Shown here: in pieces, positions 14,803-23,062 of the stretch
Position numbering within the stretch: position 1 is the first letter of the stretch
Layout: every line of letters starts with the position of its first letter
NCBI GenBank assembly: GCA_003222195.1
Contig: QHVB01000034.1
Location: 76,974-112,722, forward strand
Source of the DNA: Gemmatimonadota bacterium
GTDB taxonomy: Bacteria > Gemmatimonadota > Gemmatimonadetes > Gemmatimonadales > GWC2-71-9
Direction of reading: 5' to 3'
DNA length: 35,749 nt
The notes under the pieces: generated by a model
The model's database searches: none
What the model saw: only the letters and a program-made list of their open reading frames with translations
Told to the model about the DNA's origin: nothing
Program-made: the position numbers and the translations under genes

Positions 14803-16358
14803 TCGATCGGGAGGAAGACTTTGAAGTTGGTCCCCACGCCCACCTGGGATTCTACCTCGATGCGTCCGCGATGCTCCTCGACGATGCCGTACGCCACCGA
14901 CAGACCCAGCCCGGTGCCCCGGCCCTGCGGCTTCGTCGTGAAAAACGGCTCGAAAATCTTCGGCAGGTCCTCCTGCTGAATCCCGGTGCCGGTATCGATG
15001 AACTCGGCGAGGATCTCGTCGGCGCGCTGCGGATTGCGTCGCGTGCGCACGGTGAGTACGCCCCGCGAATTCATCGCATCCATGGCGTTCAGCATCAGCG
15101 CCATGAAGCACTGCACCAGCCGCTCCGCGTCCGCCGGGAACGGCGGCAGGCCCTGCTGGAGCTCCCGTTCGATCGTGAGCCACTTGAACCGCTCGTGATG
15201 CTTGAGGAGGAAGAGCGTCTGCTCGATGATCGCGTTGATGTCGGACGCGGTTTTGTGCCCGCTCTGCTTGGGACGCGAGAAGTCGAGCAACCCTTCCACG
15301 ATCCGGCGGCAGCGTTGCACCTCGGTGTCGATGATGCGAAGGTACTCCTCTTGCGCCCCACGCTCCTGCTCCGGGAGATCGGGCGTCCGCAGGCTGAGCG
15401 CTTCGCTACACGCTAGAATTGTCGCGAGCGGGTTGTTGATCTCGTGCATCACGCCGGCGGCAAGCTGGCCGACTGCGGCGAGCTTCTCGCTCTGCGCGAG
15501 GCGTTGCTGCGCCTGGCGCCAGGCCGTGACATCTTCGCCGATCGTGATGACGTGCGAGATGTCCTCGTCGTCCATCCGCATCGGGATCTTGGTGATCCGG
15601 TAGTGTCGTGCCTCGCCGGTGGCCTGCGAGTCCATGTCGACCGTCTGAATCTCCCCCGTCGCGAAGACGCGATCGAACTCGAGTTTGAGCAGCTCGCGCG
15701 GCTGCCGGTCCAGCACCTCGAAGACTTCGCGGCCCAGCGCGTCCTCGCGCGACACGCCCTGTGTGCCCGCTTCGCGCTTGCGGTTCCATGCCCGGATGCG
15801 ATAGCCGCGATCGATGACGTAGAGGCCCACCGGCAGCGAATCGATGATGCGCGCCGCGAAATTGCGTTGCGCTTCCAGCTCGCGCGTGCGGAGGGCGACC
15901 TCGGAGGCGAGGTCCTGCGACAACGCGGTGGCGGCGAGGACAGGAGCCAGCATTTGCGCGACCACGACCAGGACGTCGTGGGCCATCCGCTCGTAGCGGC
16001 CCTGGGGAATGATCACCTCGAAGCACCCCAGCGGCTCTTCCTCGTGCATCAGCGGAAGGCGGAGCAGCGTGCCGCCGGGCACTGACTCGCTGTGCGGCCC
16101 TTCGGCTACCCAGGCGGGGACGGGGGACGTGAAGCCGGGCAGCTGCGTTTCGTCGTCAGGGCTGGCGATGGGGAGGAAGCGAAAGCCATCCGCAGAGCGG
16201 AGCCAGAGCCGGCAGCGGCGGAGCGCAAGGCCGCGGCGCAGCACGGCGACGACGCCCGCCAGCCCTTCCTCGGCCGGGCGGCCGGCAGCCAGCACTTTAG
16301 CGACTTCTGCGAGGAGCTCGAGACCGGGATGGTCCGAGGTCAGCGTCGGCGCGACCAT
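14799..16358 (-). CDS. Soluble PAS sensor histidine kinase with N-terminal GAF-like domain
   Basis: This is a 519-residue cytoplasmic kinase without membrane helices. An N-terminal GAF-like region (about 1-155; 'LALRRCRLWLRSADGFRFLP') is followed by a short coiled coil, a PAS domain (about 170-285; 'IIDSLPVGLYVIDRGYRIRA'), HisKA with His305 in 'GVMHEINNPLA', and HATPase ('DTGTGIQQEDLPKIFEPFFT', 'GTGLGLSVAYGIVEEHRGRI'). The 'HEINNPLA' box places it with NtrB-like kinases, which usually pair with NtrC-type or stand-alone regulators rather than OmpR types. Its stop overlaps the start of the OmpR-type regulator. It is the first gene of the operon, with ATG at 16358. Confidence 0.92.
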   Translation of the reverse strand: MVAPTLTSDHPGLELLAEVAKVLAAGRPAEEGLAGVVAVLRRGLALRRCRLWLRSADGFRFLPIASPDDETQLPGFTSPVPAWVAEGPHSESVPGGTLLRLPLMHEEEPLGCFEVIIPQGRYERMAHDVLVVVAQMLAPVLAATALSQDLASEVALRTRELEAQRNFAARIIDSLPVGLYVIDRGYRIRAWNRKREAGTQGVSREDALGREVFEVLDRQPRELLKLEFDRVFATGEIQTVDMDSQATGEARHYRITKIPMRMDDEDISHVITIGEDVTAWRQAQQRLAQSEKLAAVGQLAAGVMHEINNPLATILACSEALSLRTPDLPEQERGAQEEYLRIIDTEVQRCRRIVEGLLDFSRPKQSGHKTASDINAIIEQTLFLLKHHERFKWLTIERELQQGLPPFPADAERLVQCFMALMLNAMDAMNSRGVLTVRTRRNPQRADEILAEFIDTGTGIQQEDLPKIFEPFFTTKPQGRGTGLGLSVAYGIVEEHRGRIEVESQVGVGTNFKVFLPIE

Positions 16359-16370
16359 AAGGTCGCTAAC

Positions 16371-16967
16371 CTAGGGATGCCGCTCCCGGCGCGCCAGCGG
16401 CGCCTCACCACGGAAGGCCAGCAGGCCGCGCATCAGCGGCTTGCCGCTGTGCAGGAAGACGGTGGGACCGATCACAATCGCGAAATGGGGCGAGTCTCCG
16501 CTGCCGATGCTGAATGCCGGCAGCACCGACACGGCGGCCCAATGGGAGCCGAGCGCGAGCGGCGAGCGCGCGGCGGTGTATCCGGTGAGCTCGAAGGTCA
16601 GATCAAAGCCGATTCCCGTACCGCGCTCGTCGGCACCGAGCTGGGCGATGGACCTCATCGCTGTGCGGGCAGACAGCGTTGCGGAGAACACGACGCCCTG
16701 ATTCGCGCCCATCATTGCGCTCTCGTTCACGAACGTCCCCAGTCGACCCGCCAGCCCGATCGCCGCGATGCCGTGTGACCGACGACGTACGTACCCGATC
16801 TCGCCCGACTCGATCTGCCAGTTCGCGCCTAACGTCGCCACCAACCCGAATCCGATTGCGTTCGGTCCGCGGGTTTTCGCCCCCTCAGCGGGTGATTGCG
16901 TCTGCGCGCCGAGCGCCGGCGTCAAAACGCTCAGCGCAACAAGCAGTGATGCCCAGGACCGTTGCAC
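16371..16967 (-). CDS. Exported protein of unknown function, possible beta-barrel
   Basis: This is a 198-residue protein of no recognised family. The start is a GTG at 16967 behind an AGGGAGAG purine run. The N-terminus is a signal peptide ('SWASLLVALSVLTPALGA' with cleavage after ALGA). The mature part alternates Gly-rich short strands ('GFGLVATLGANWQI', 'GIAAIGLAGRL', 'GIGFDLTFELTGY', 'FAIVIGPTVFLH'), a pattern typical of small outer-membrane or periplasmic beta proteins. It lies 12 bases upstream of the PAS kinase gene and could be co-transcribed with the kinase operon. The barrel suggestion is only from the pattern. Confidence 0.65.
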   Translation of the reverse strand: MQRSWASLLVALSVLTPALGAQTQSPAEGAKTRGPNAIGFGLVATLGANWQIESGEIGYVRRRSHGIAAIGLAGRLGTFVNESAMMGANQGVVFSATLSARTAMRSIAQLGADERGTGIGFDLTFELTGYTAARSPLALGSHWAAVSVLPAFSIGSGDSPHFAIVIGPTVFLHSGKPLMRGLLAFRGEAPLARRERHP

Positions 16968-16977
16968 GTGCTCTCTC

Positions 16978-17026
16978 CCTGCTGCTGCACCACATTCCGC
17001 GGCTCACTGCTGCGGAATGCAGCAGG
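16978..17026 (-). promoter_or_regulatory. Interrupted stem-loop in the leader of the exported protein gene
   Basis: ATTCCGC/GCGGAAT (16994-17000 and 17012-17018) and CCTGCTGC/GCAGCAGG (16978-16985 and 17019-17026) form two stacked stems with an asymmetric 8-base bulge. It lies between the ABC permease stop and the ribosome binding site of the exported protein gene. There is no T-run, so it could be a processing or regulatory element rather than a terminator. Confidence 0.35.
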
Positions 17027-17098
17027 AAGGCTGGGATAGATCTGCAGCCGCAGACGGAGCCTCGCAACTTCCGAGCCACAGGTGGGACGCTTCGCGCG

Positions 17099-17902
17099 CT
17101 AGAGCCGCACGCTCGCGCCGGTGACGCGGACTCCTGACAGCATGTAACGCTGAGCACACAGGCAGATCAGAAGCAGCGGCACCGTCAGCAGAACGGCGGC
17201 GGCCATTTGGTACGGCAAGTTGCCCGCGTAGGTGGTGTGAACGTGCGCCAACGCCACATCGGCGACCGCCATCCTGGGCGATCGGGTGATGACGAGCGGC
17301 CAAAGGAAACTGCGCCACTGGTCCAGGAAGGCGAGCAAGGCAAGAGCCGTGACGGCGGGTCGCACCATGGGGAGCGCGACTCGCCAGAACAACGACCACT
17401 CTCCGGCCCCGTCCATGCGCGCTGCATCTTCAACCTCGCGCGGCAGCATCAGAAACGCTTGGCGCATCAAGAAGATGCCCCACACCGACACGAGCTCGGT
17501 CGAGATGAGACCCGGGTACGTGTCGGCCCAGCCGAGGGATTCGATCATCAGGTAGCGGGGGACAAGCAGCAGAATCGCCGGGATCGTGAGAATCGCGAGC
17601 GAAGCGGCGATGATCCCGTCGCGACCCGGAAACCGGAGGCGCGCAAACGCGTACCCCGCTGCGGCGCTGGTCAGCACCTGGCCAACCATGACACACCCGG
17701 CAAGGATCGCCGTGTTCAACAGGACACGCGCGTACGGCAGCACCTCGACCATCGCGGAGTAGTTGCCCGTGGTCGGGGCATGCGGCAGCAGCGGCGGTGG
17801 CCACCGCAACAACTCCCCCTCACCCATGAACGAGACCGACACCATATAGAGGAAGGGCGCAACCATGCCGACAGCGACCACTCCGAGCAGCACCTTACGC
17901 AT
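17099..17902 (-). CDS. Carbohydrate ABC transporter permease (MalG/UgpE-like)
   Basis: This is a 267-residue inner-membrane permease with six predicted helices. The cytoplasmic EAA loop, which docks on the ATPase, is 'EVEDAARMDGAGEWSLFWRV' followed by 'ALPMVRPAV'. The N-terminus ('FLYMVSVSFMGEGEL...PTTGNY') and the 'AAAGYAFARLRFPGRDG' segment are typical of the MalG/UgpE/AraQ subfamily. The start is the ATG at 17902, overlapping the other permease gene by eight bases. Substrate is probably a sugar or polyol, from family only. The transporter operon in this window has no periplasmic binding protein. Confidence 0.9.
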   Translation of the reverse strand: MRKVLLGVVAVGMVAPFLYMVSVSFMGEGELLRWPPPLLPHAPTTGNYSAMVEVLPYARVLLNTAILAGCVMVGQVLTSAAAGYAFARLRFPGRDGIIAASLAILTIPAILLLVPRYLMIESLGWADTYPGLISTELVSVWGIFLMRQAFLMLPREVEDAARMDGAGEWSLFWRVALPMVRPAVTALALLAFLDQWRSFLWPLVITRSPRMAVADVALAHVHTTYAGNLPYQMAAAVLLTVPLLLICLCAQRYMLSGVRVTGASVRL

Positions 17903-19769
17903 TGCGAACCTGCCGGCGCAGGATCGCGAGCTGTGGCCATCTCAGGATCAGGAGCATGACGGCAAACACGACGGCCAGCGCACTCGCCAGCGCGAATGCC
18001 TGCTGTCCAAATGCCGTCTGATAGATGCGATGGACCATGACCCCGGTGGCGTGCGACGGCGACGGACCACCCTGCGTGAGCACAAAGACGAGCGTGAACA
18101 TCTGCAGCGCGCCCAGCACTCCCGTCAAGACAACGAACCACGTCACTGGCCGGAGTAACGGCAGCGTGACGCGCCAGAAGCCGCGCCACGCTCCGGCTCC
18201 ATCCACGCGTGCCGCGTCGAGATAGGCCGGAGGTATCGCCTGTAGTCCGGCGAGGAACACGACCATCTGACCACCCATGTGCGCCCAGACCGATATGAGC
18301 ATCAGCGCGGGGAGCGCGCTGCCGGTGTTGCTCAACCAATCCGTTCTTCCCAGACCGAACGATCCCCAGCGGTAGATCGCCTGCCATACCAGCGCGATCA
18401 CGACGGCCGACGCGACATAGGGAAGAACAAAAGCCGTGCTGAGGAGTCGTCCGCCCCAGTGCTGCCGGTACCGGAAGACGGCGAGCGCCGCTACTAGCGC
18501 GAGGGCCACGGAAACGGGGACGTACAACGCGTACAGCGCGGTATTCCGGAGCGCATTCCACGTCACCGGATCGCGCGCGAGCGCGGGAAGATTTGCGGCA
18601 GTCGCGAGGTAGATCGCATACAGCGCCGGACCGATCGTGAAAACAGTGAGATGCAGGCCCGCAGGCCCGAGGAATCCCCACGCAATCGCGGTCTCGCGCC
18701 GGAGCCGCGCCGGCGTGCGCTCCGCCCAACGCAGGAGCAGGATCGCCAGCGGCCCCAGCAGCGCGCTTGGCAGCAGCAGGATCAACCATCTCGGCGCTTC
18801 GAGCTCGGCCGGGACGGACCGCAGCTCGACCCACCGACCCGAGCCGATCAGCACGGCCACGACCGCACGCCGCTCGCCATCCACGCGCACGCGCCGCGGC
18901 GGGGAATCTGCAGGCTCGCCCGCCACGACCTCTCCGTCGCGGACGATCGCAGCGAGGTCGCTGATCGCGACGCGTACCCGTGGTGGCGGGAGCCGCGTCG
19001 CCGCCTCTTGCAGCAGCCGGCGCGTGTCGACGAGCCACCGATCGGTGCTCTGCCGCGCCGCCGCCCGCACATCGAGATACGTCGCGAGCGCCAGGAACAG
19101 CGCGGCGCCCACATAGCCTCCCCGCGCCCCCGGCCGGAGCGACCGCTCGCGGAACGCGGTCGCGGCCGCGGCACCGATGGCAAGAATCGCCGCCGGAAAG
19201 GCAAATCCGATTCCGCCCGGAAGCGGACCGTGAGGCATTGGGTGTGGCCGCACGGCTACCGCGCCGACGACCTCCTGCCCGTCGCGGTCTTTGAGCGGAA
19301 CGAGTGCTCGACCTGCTCGCCACAGCCCCGCGGCCGCGAGATACGACAAGTCGTCCGGCGAAAGCGGCGGGGCCGTCGCATCGACCAGCGGTGCCGTCCC
19401 GAAGTAGACCTCCACGTCGGACGACCACCCCGGCAGCGTTTGTAGCGCGCGGGCCTGTGTCAACAGCGATGGCAGGTCGTAGCTGCGAGCGGCGGGCGAG
19501 AGCGGCGCGAGCTGCGGTGGCGGAGGCGGAGGTGCCGGCCGGATGGAAGGTCGGCGCCGGCCGCGAACGACGCGCGGTGCTGGCGGTGGCGGTGGGGGGG
19601 GCTGTGGGGGCGGCGTGACCGCGGCCACGTACGCCGCCGTCGTTCCGGCGATGCGGAAAGCGAACGCGCGCTCGTAATGACGCTCCGCGGCGAACACGAC
19701 GGCGAGCGCTAATGTCGCCGCGATGGTCGCCGCGACGGTTACCGCAGCCGCCCAGCCGCGCGAGCTCAC
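17895..19769 (-). CDS. MalF-like sugar ABC permease with ~350-residue N-terminal extension
   Basis: This is a 624-residue protein whose last 275 residues are a standard MalF/UgpA-type permease ('GFLGPAGLHLTVFTIGPALY', EAA loop 'YLDAARVDGAGAWRGFWRVT' then 'LPLLRPV'). Ahead of it lie TM1 (about 7-28), a Pro-rich linker with runs of 7-8 prolines (about 52-88), a globular segment ('YFGTAPLVDATAPPLS...RALVPLKDRDGQEVVGAVAV'), two more helices (about 187-205 and 220-237), a second extracytoplasmic segment (about 238-330), and a fourth helix (about 335-355). Usual family length is about 290-320. The extension looks like an extracytoplasmic sensory or ligand-binding module, though I do not recognise a named domain. 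The start is a GTG at 19769 overlapping the ATPase stop (GTGA). Confidence 0.85.
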   Translation of the reverse strand: MSSRGWAAAVTVAATIAATLALAVVFAAERHYERAFAFRIAGTTAAYVAAVTPPPQPPPPPPPAPRVVRGRRRPSIRPAPPPPPPQLAPLSPAARSYDLPSLLTQARALQTLPGWSSDVEVYFGTAPLVDATAPPLSPDDLSYLAAAGLWRAGRALVPLKDRDGQEVVGAVAVRPHPMPHGPLPGGIGFAFPAAILAIGAAAATAFRERSLRPGARGGYVGAALFLALATYLDVRAAARQSTDRWLVDTRRLLQEAATRLPPPRVRVAISDLAAIVRDGEVVAGEPADSPPRRVRVDGERRAVVAVLIGSGRWVELRSVPAELEAPRWLILLLPSALLGPLAILLLRWAERTPARLRRETAIAWGFLGPAGLHLTVFTIGPALYAIYLATAANLPALARDPVTWNALRNTALYALYVPVSVALALVAALAVFRYRQHWGGRLLSTAFVLPYVASAVVIALVWQAIYRWGSFGLGRTDWLSNTGSALPALMLISVWAHMGGQMVVFLAGLQAIPPAYLDAARVDGAGAWRGFWRVTLPLLRPVTWFVVLTGVLGALQMFTLVFVLTQGGPSPSHATGVMVHRIYQTAFGQQAFALASALAVVFAVMLLILRWPQLAILRRQVRNA

Positions 19770-20845
19770 GCGAGCGGCACACCCGCGGCGTCGAACAGAT
19801 ACAGACGCCGGCGATCCACCTTCACGCCCACGCGCGTCCCCACGCGCACGTCGGCAAATCCGGGCAGGCGCGCGACCAAGGCTTGGCCACCGGTATTCAG
19901 ATGTACCAGCGTTTCGCTCCCGAGCGGCTCGACGACCAGCACGTCGACGTTGCCGACGCCCTTGTCGACCGCGCAGAGGCCCACGAACTCCGGACGAATG
20001 CCGACTTGTAACTCACCCTCATAGGTGGACAGCTCGACCGGTATGACCAGGCTTCCGGCCTCGATGACCGGTCCCTCCTCCCCCGTCCCCCTTCCCCTGC
20101 CCTGCAGGACATTCATCCCCGGCGTGCCGACGAAGCGCGCAACGTGGACGTCTGCGGGACGCTGGTAGATCTCCTCGGGCGTGCCCACCTGCCGCACCCG
20201 ACCTTCGTGCAGGACGGCGATGCGCTGGCCTGCGCCCCCTCCCATCGTCATCGCTTCTGTCTGATCGTGGGTCACGTAGATCATGGTCGCGCCGAGCGCG
20301 CGGTGTAGCGCCAGCAACTCGGCGCGCAGCTCGATCCGGAGCTTGGCATCGAGCCGCGAGAGCGGCTCATCGAACAGAAATGCTTGCGGCCCGCGGACGA
20401 TGGCGCGCGCCAGCGCTGCACGCTGCCGTTCGCCCTCCGAGAGCGTGTCTGGCATGCGATCGAGCACACTCGGGATGCCGAGGCGTGTCGCTGCCTCCAC
20501 GACTCGCCGCGTGACCTGCGCGTCTGCCGTCCCGCGCATCTCGAGCGGAAATGCGATGTTCTCGCGGACGCTCAGGTGGGGATACAGCGTGGGAGTTTGG
20601 AACACCATCGCCACGTCACGAGCCCGAGGCGGATCACGGGTCACGACACGATCGCCGATCAGGACGTCGCCACCGGTGGGCTCTTCCAGGCCGGCAATGC
20701 AGCGTAGGATCGTCGTCTTACCGGATCCCGAAGGGCCGAGCAGGACGAGCAGCTCACCGTCCCGCACGTCGAGATCCAGGTCATGCAACGCCTGTATGCC
20801 GCCGTCGAAGATCTTGCTCAGCCGGCGGAGTGTGACCGACCCCAT
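19766..20845 (-). CDS. ABC transporter ATP-binding protein (MalK/UgpC-like)
   Basis: This is a 359-residue sugar-importer ATPase. It has Walker A 'GPSGSGKTT' (about 38-46), Q-loop 'FQTPTLYPH', signature 'LSEGERQRAALARAI', Walker B 'AFLFDEPLSRLD', the H-switch in 'YVTHDQTEAM', and a C-terminal TOBE-like regulatory domain ('VGIRPEFVGL'). Two oddities stand out. The signature is LSEGE instead of LSGGQ. A short Gly-rich insertion ('MGGGAGQRIAVL') follows the H-switch where relatives read 'ADRIAVM'. A further low-complexity stretch ('QGRGRGTGEEGP') opens the TOBE part. It is 11 bases downstream of the PuuD-like gene and coupled to the permease genes. Confidence 0.92.
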   Translation of the reverse strand: MGSVTLRRLSKIFDGGIQALHDLDLDVRDGELLVLLGPSGSGKTTILRCIAGLEEPTGGDVLIGDRVVTRDPPRARDVAMVFQTPTLYPHLSVRENIAFPLEMRGTADAQVTRRVVEAATRLGIPSVLDRMPDTLSEGERQRAALARAIVRGPQAFLFDEPLSRLDAKLRIELRAELLALHRALGATMIYVTHDQTEAMTMGGGAGQRIAVLHEGRVRQVGTPEEIYQRPADVHVARFVGTPGMNVLQGRGRGTGEEGPVIEAGSLVIPVELSTYEGELQVGIRPEFVGLCAVDKGVGNVDVLVVEPLGSETLVHLNTGGQALVARLPGFADVRVGTRVGVKVDRRRLYLFDAAGVPLA

Positions 20846-20856
20846 CCGTTAGGCCG

Positions 20857-21552
20857 CTATGACGCTAGCAGCGCCCGTACCAACCCGTAGTACACGATGG
20901 CCCAAACGACGAATCCGGTCACGATCACGCCGGGAATCTTTTCGATCGGTTTGGTCGTCGGTCCGGTCGTCGCGATCAGCGCGTTGATCTCGATCAGCGC
21001 GACGAGCACAAAGAGCCCGATCCAGTAGGCGAGGTGATTGCCGCCGCCAGGAACGGTGAAGTGTGAAGCCGCGCCCATGAAGAACAACATCGGAATCGAG
21101 AATACGACGTTGGTGCGTGACGCGAGGAACGCCCGGCGGGCCGCCGCCGGTGCGGCGGTGTTTGCCTGGCCACCCGATGCCGCCGCGATAGCCGACGCGA
21201 TGACGACCTTCTGTTTCGGCCAGATCACGCGCCACACGTTCGCGAGCATCACGGTGCCGAACAGGGCGCCCGTCAGAATGGTCACCGCCCAGGGTGAAGA
21301 CCACGCGGCCGATCCCTCCGGCGATTCGCCGATGCGCTTCCCAATGATCGCCGCTCCAGTCAGAAACGTCAGCAGCGCCGACCAGCGGAACCAGGCGAGC
21401 GCGCGCGGCACGAGCTTTTGCGTAGCGCCGCTCTTCGTGGCGGCGTCGGCCTCCGCCATGAACGGACCCTGCACGAAGTTGAAGTAATACAGCAGACCGA
21501 TCCACGTAATGCCGGCGAGGAAGTGCAGCCAGCGCAGCAGAAACTCCGCCAC
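20857..21552 (-). CDS. PuuD-like (Urate_ox_N) polytopic membrane protein
   Basis: This is a 231-residue membrane protein with about six or seven helices. The start '[20 protein letters not shown]' and '[11 protein letters not shown]' resemble the membrane domain of PuuD urate hydroxylases and related proteins, which use several helix-borne histidines, probably for heme. True PuuD carries a C-terminal cytochrome c domain; here no CxxCH is present, so this is the membrane domain alone and urate oxidation should not be assumed. The GTG start at 21552 is fixed by GGAGG at 21558-21562, five bases upstream; longer in-frame extensions lack this. It lies divergently from superoxide dismutase and just upstream of the ABC ATPase. 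Confidence 0.6.
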   Translation of the reverse strand: MAEFLLRWLHFLAGITWIGLLYYFNFVQGPFMAEADAATKSGATQKLVPRALAWFRWSALLTFLTGAAIIGKRIGESPEGSAAWSSPWAVTILTGALFGTVMLANVWRVIWPKQKVVIASAIAAASGGQANTAAPAAARRAFLASRTNVVFSIPMLFFMGAASHFTVPGGGNHLAYWIGLFVLVALIEINALIATTGPTTKPIEKIPGVIVTGFVVWAIVYYGLVRALLAS

Positions 21553-21557
21553 GAGCG

Positions 21558-21562
21558 CCTCC
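21558..21562 (-). promoter_or_regulatory. Ribosome binding site fixing the GTG start of the PuuD-like gene
   Basis: GGAGG on the minus strand lies five bases before GTG at 21552. It supports this start over an upstream in-frame one that would add 73 residues lying antisense to the superoxide dismutase gene and its leader. Confidence 0.75.
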
Positions 21563-21661
21563 GGAGGTGGGAGAGGACAGCACGTTCCGCGGAGCAAAAT
21601 ATGGAGGGAACCGCGTCGCGCAATGCGGGGTTGGACAAGCACATTCAACCGGACGAGCACA

Positions 21662-22300
21662 ATGGCGCAAGTAAAGGAGCTCGCGCGACACGAGCTTCCG
21701 CCGCTGCCGTACGATTTCGCGGCGTTGGAGCCGTACATTGACGCGCAGACCATGCAGATCCACCACGGCAAACATCACCAGGCCTACATCACGAATCTCA
21801 ACAATGCGCTGGCCAAGCACCCCGAGCTCGCTGAGAGGAGCCTGGAGGAGCTGCTGCGCGGCCTCAACTCGGTTCCCGACGACATCCGTACCGCCGTCCG
21901 CAACAACGGCGGCGGCCATCACAACCACTCACTGTTCTGGACGATCCTGGCCCCGGCCAGCAAGGGCGGCGGTGGAGAGCCCAGCGGCACGCTGGCCGAC
22001 GCGATCAAGCGGACGTTCGGGGACTTCACGAAGTTCAAGGAGCAGCTCTCGAACGCCGCAACGTCCCAGTTCGGAAGCGGGTGGGCCTGGCTGACGGTCT
22101 CCAACGGAAAGCTTGGCGTCGCGGGTCGGCCGAGTCAGGACAGCCCTCTCATCGACAACACGATCCCGATTCTCGGTCTCGATGTCTGGGAGCATGCCTA
22201 CTACCTGAAGTACCAGAACCGCCGGGCCGAGTACGTGACGGCGTGGTGGAATGTCGTAAACTGGGAGGAAGTCGGACGCCGCTACGAAGCGGCGCTATAG
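21662..22300 (+). CDS. sodA: Superoxide dismutase, Fe/Mn family, Mn-type features
   Basis: This is a 212-residue cytoplasmic superoxide dismutase. Metal ligands are His34 ('[12 protein letters not shown]'), His89 ('HHNHSLFW'), Asp174 and His178 ('[18 protein letters not shown]'). The active-site glutamine sits at Gln159 in 'GRPSQDSPL' and Gly is at the position (Gly84/85 region) where iron enzymes have Gln, which favours manganese, although cambialistic use is possible. No signal peptide is seen. The start is the ATG at 21662 ('[19 protein letters not shown]'), with a weak GGACGAG ribosome site. It is transcribed alone from the divergent region shared with the PuuD-like gene; the stop overlaps the convergent response regulator (CTATAG). 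Confidence 0.94.
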   Translation: MAQVKELARHELPPLPYDFAALEPYIDAQTMQIHHGKHHQAYITNLNNALAKHPELAERSLEELLRGLNSVPDDIRTAVRNNGGGHHNHSLFWTILAPASKGGGGEPSGTLADAIKRTFGDFTKFKEQLSNAATSQFGSGWAWLTVSNGKLGVAGRPSQDSPLIDNTIPILGLDVWEHAYYLKYQNRRAEYVTAWWNVVNWEEVGRRYEAAL

Positions 22301-22714
22301 GTGCTCGCGCGACGCCGGTTCCGGCGTCGGCGGAGCGGGCGGAGCGGGCGGAGCGGGCGGCGCCAAGATTTGATTCACCACACTGAGGAGGACCTCGAGG
22401 TCGACGGGTTTGGGCAGTACCTCTTCGACCTCGAGGTGCGCGCCGGACCACTCGCGCGTCGCCGCTGACAGAATTACCACTGGAATGTTTTCCAGCCTGG
22501 GAGTGCGGCGCTGGATCGCGAGAAACTGCTTCCCGTTCATGACCGGCATCTTGTAGTCCAGCAGAATCAGGTCGGGCGGATCCATCTTCTCGAGCATGTG
22601 CAGCGCCTGCTGACCTTCCCGCGCGGTATGCACCAGAAAGCCCTCCGTCGTCAGGAAATCCCGAATGGCCACGCGGGTATCGGCATCGTCGTCGATCAGC
22701 ATGATTGCACGCAT
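22295..22714 (-). CDS. Single-domain response regulator (CheY-like receiver)
   Basis: This is a 139-residue stand-alone receiver domain with no output domain. Acidic residues Asp8-Asp10, phosphoacceptor Asp53 in '[13 protein letters not shown]', and the conserved lysine in 'VLPKPVD' are all present. The C-terminus is a Pro/Ala tail made by three 9-bp repeats (Ala-Pro-Pro units), beyond the fold. Such proteins act in phosphorelays or bind partner proteins. The soluble PAS kinase at 14799-16358 is a possible, unproven partner because NtrB-like kinases often pair with stand-alone regulators. The start is the ATG at 22714; about 100 AT-richer bases upstream presumably hold its promoter. Confidence 0.9.
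   Translation of the reverse strand: MRAIMLIDDDADTRVAIRDFLTTEGFLVHTAREGQQALHMLEKMDPPDLILLDYKMPVMNGKQFLAIQRRTPRLENIPVVILSAATREWSGAHLEVEEVLPKPVDLEVLLSVVNQILAPPAPPAPPAPPTPEPASREHL
22332..22358 (+). repeat. Three tandem 9-bp units (GGAGCGGGC) in a response regulator gene
   Basis: Three perfect copies lie head to tail. On the minus strand they encode the Ala-Pro-Pro tail of the receiver protein. The array is in frame (9 bp), so copy-number change would lengthen or shorten the tail without breaking the gene. Confidence 0.9.
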
Positions 22715-22816
22715 GACCTAAGACTAAACTGTGACGCCAGATCAGCATCAGGCTCTTTAGATGTAATTCTTGAGACTTAGACGTACCTCACATCGGGAAT
22801 GCATTCGCAGCCGATT

Positions 22817-23062
22817 TCACTCGTCGAGCGGCGAGGCTGAAATCTCCGCGTTGCCTGCCTCATCATATGCCACGGTCACGCGCCACGGCCGGCAGCAGAC
22901 CTGACAATCTTCGACGTAGTCCTGATCCGCGCCCCCACCCGCGTCGATGCCGATTTCGTTCGGCTCACCGCAATAGGGGCACGTGACTAACCCCTCCGAA
23001 TCGGCCGTGCCGTCGCCGAGGGGGAACTCCTGGTCGAGATCGTCGTCGGTGAAATCGACCAT
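22817..23062 (-). CDS. CPXCG-motif cysteine-rich small protein
   Basis: This is an 81-residue acidic protein with 'TCPYCGEPNEIGID' and 'EDCQVCCRPWRVTV', two CxxC pairs that should bind one zinc ion in a ribbon fold. It matches the CPXCG-motif family of small cytoplasmic proteins of unknown function. The ATG at 23062 shares one base with the stop of the upstream DinB/YfiT-like gene (TGATG) and has GGGGAG upstream. It is the last gene of a three-gene overlapping set. The acidic N-terminus ('DFTDDDLDQEF') is typical of the family. Confidence 0.85.
   Translation of the reverse strand: MVDFTDDDLDQEFPLGDGTADSEGLVTCPYCGEPNEIGIDAGGGADQDYVEDCQVCCRPWRVTVAYDEAGNAEISASPLDE

Noticed and set aside
17716-19782. 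688-aa open frame on the minus strand in another phase of the permease genes
   Set aside because: Overlaps both clear ABC permeases, is Arg-rich and shows no membrane or domain pattern.
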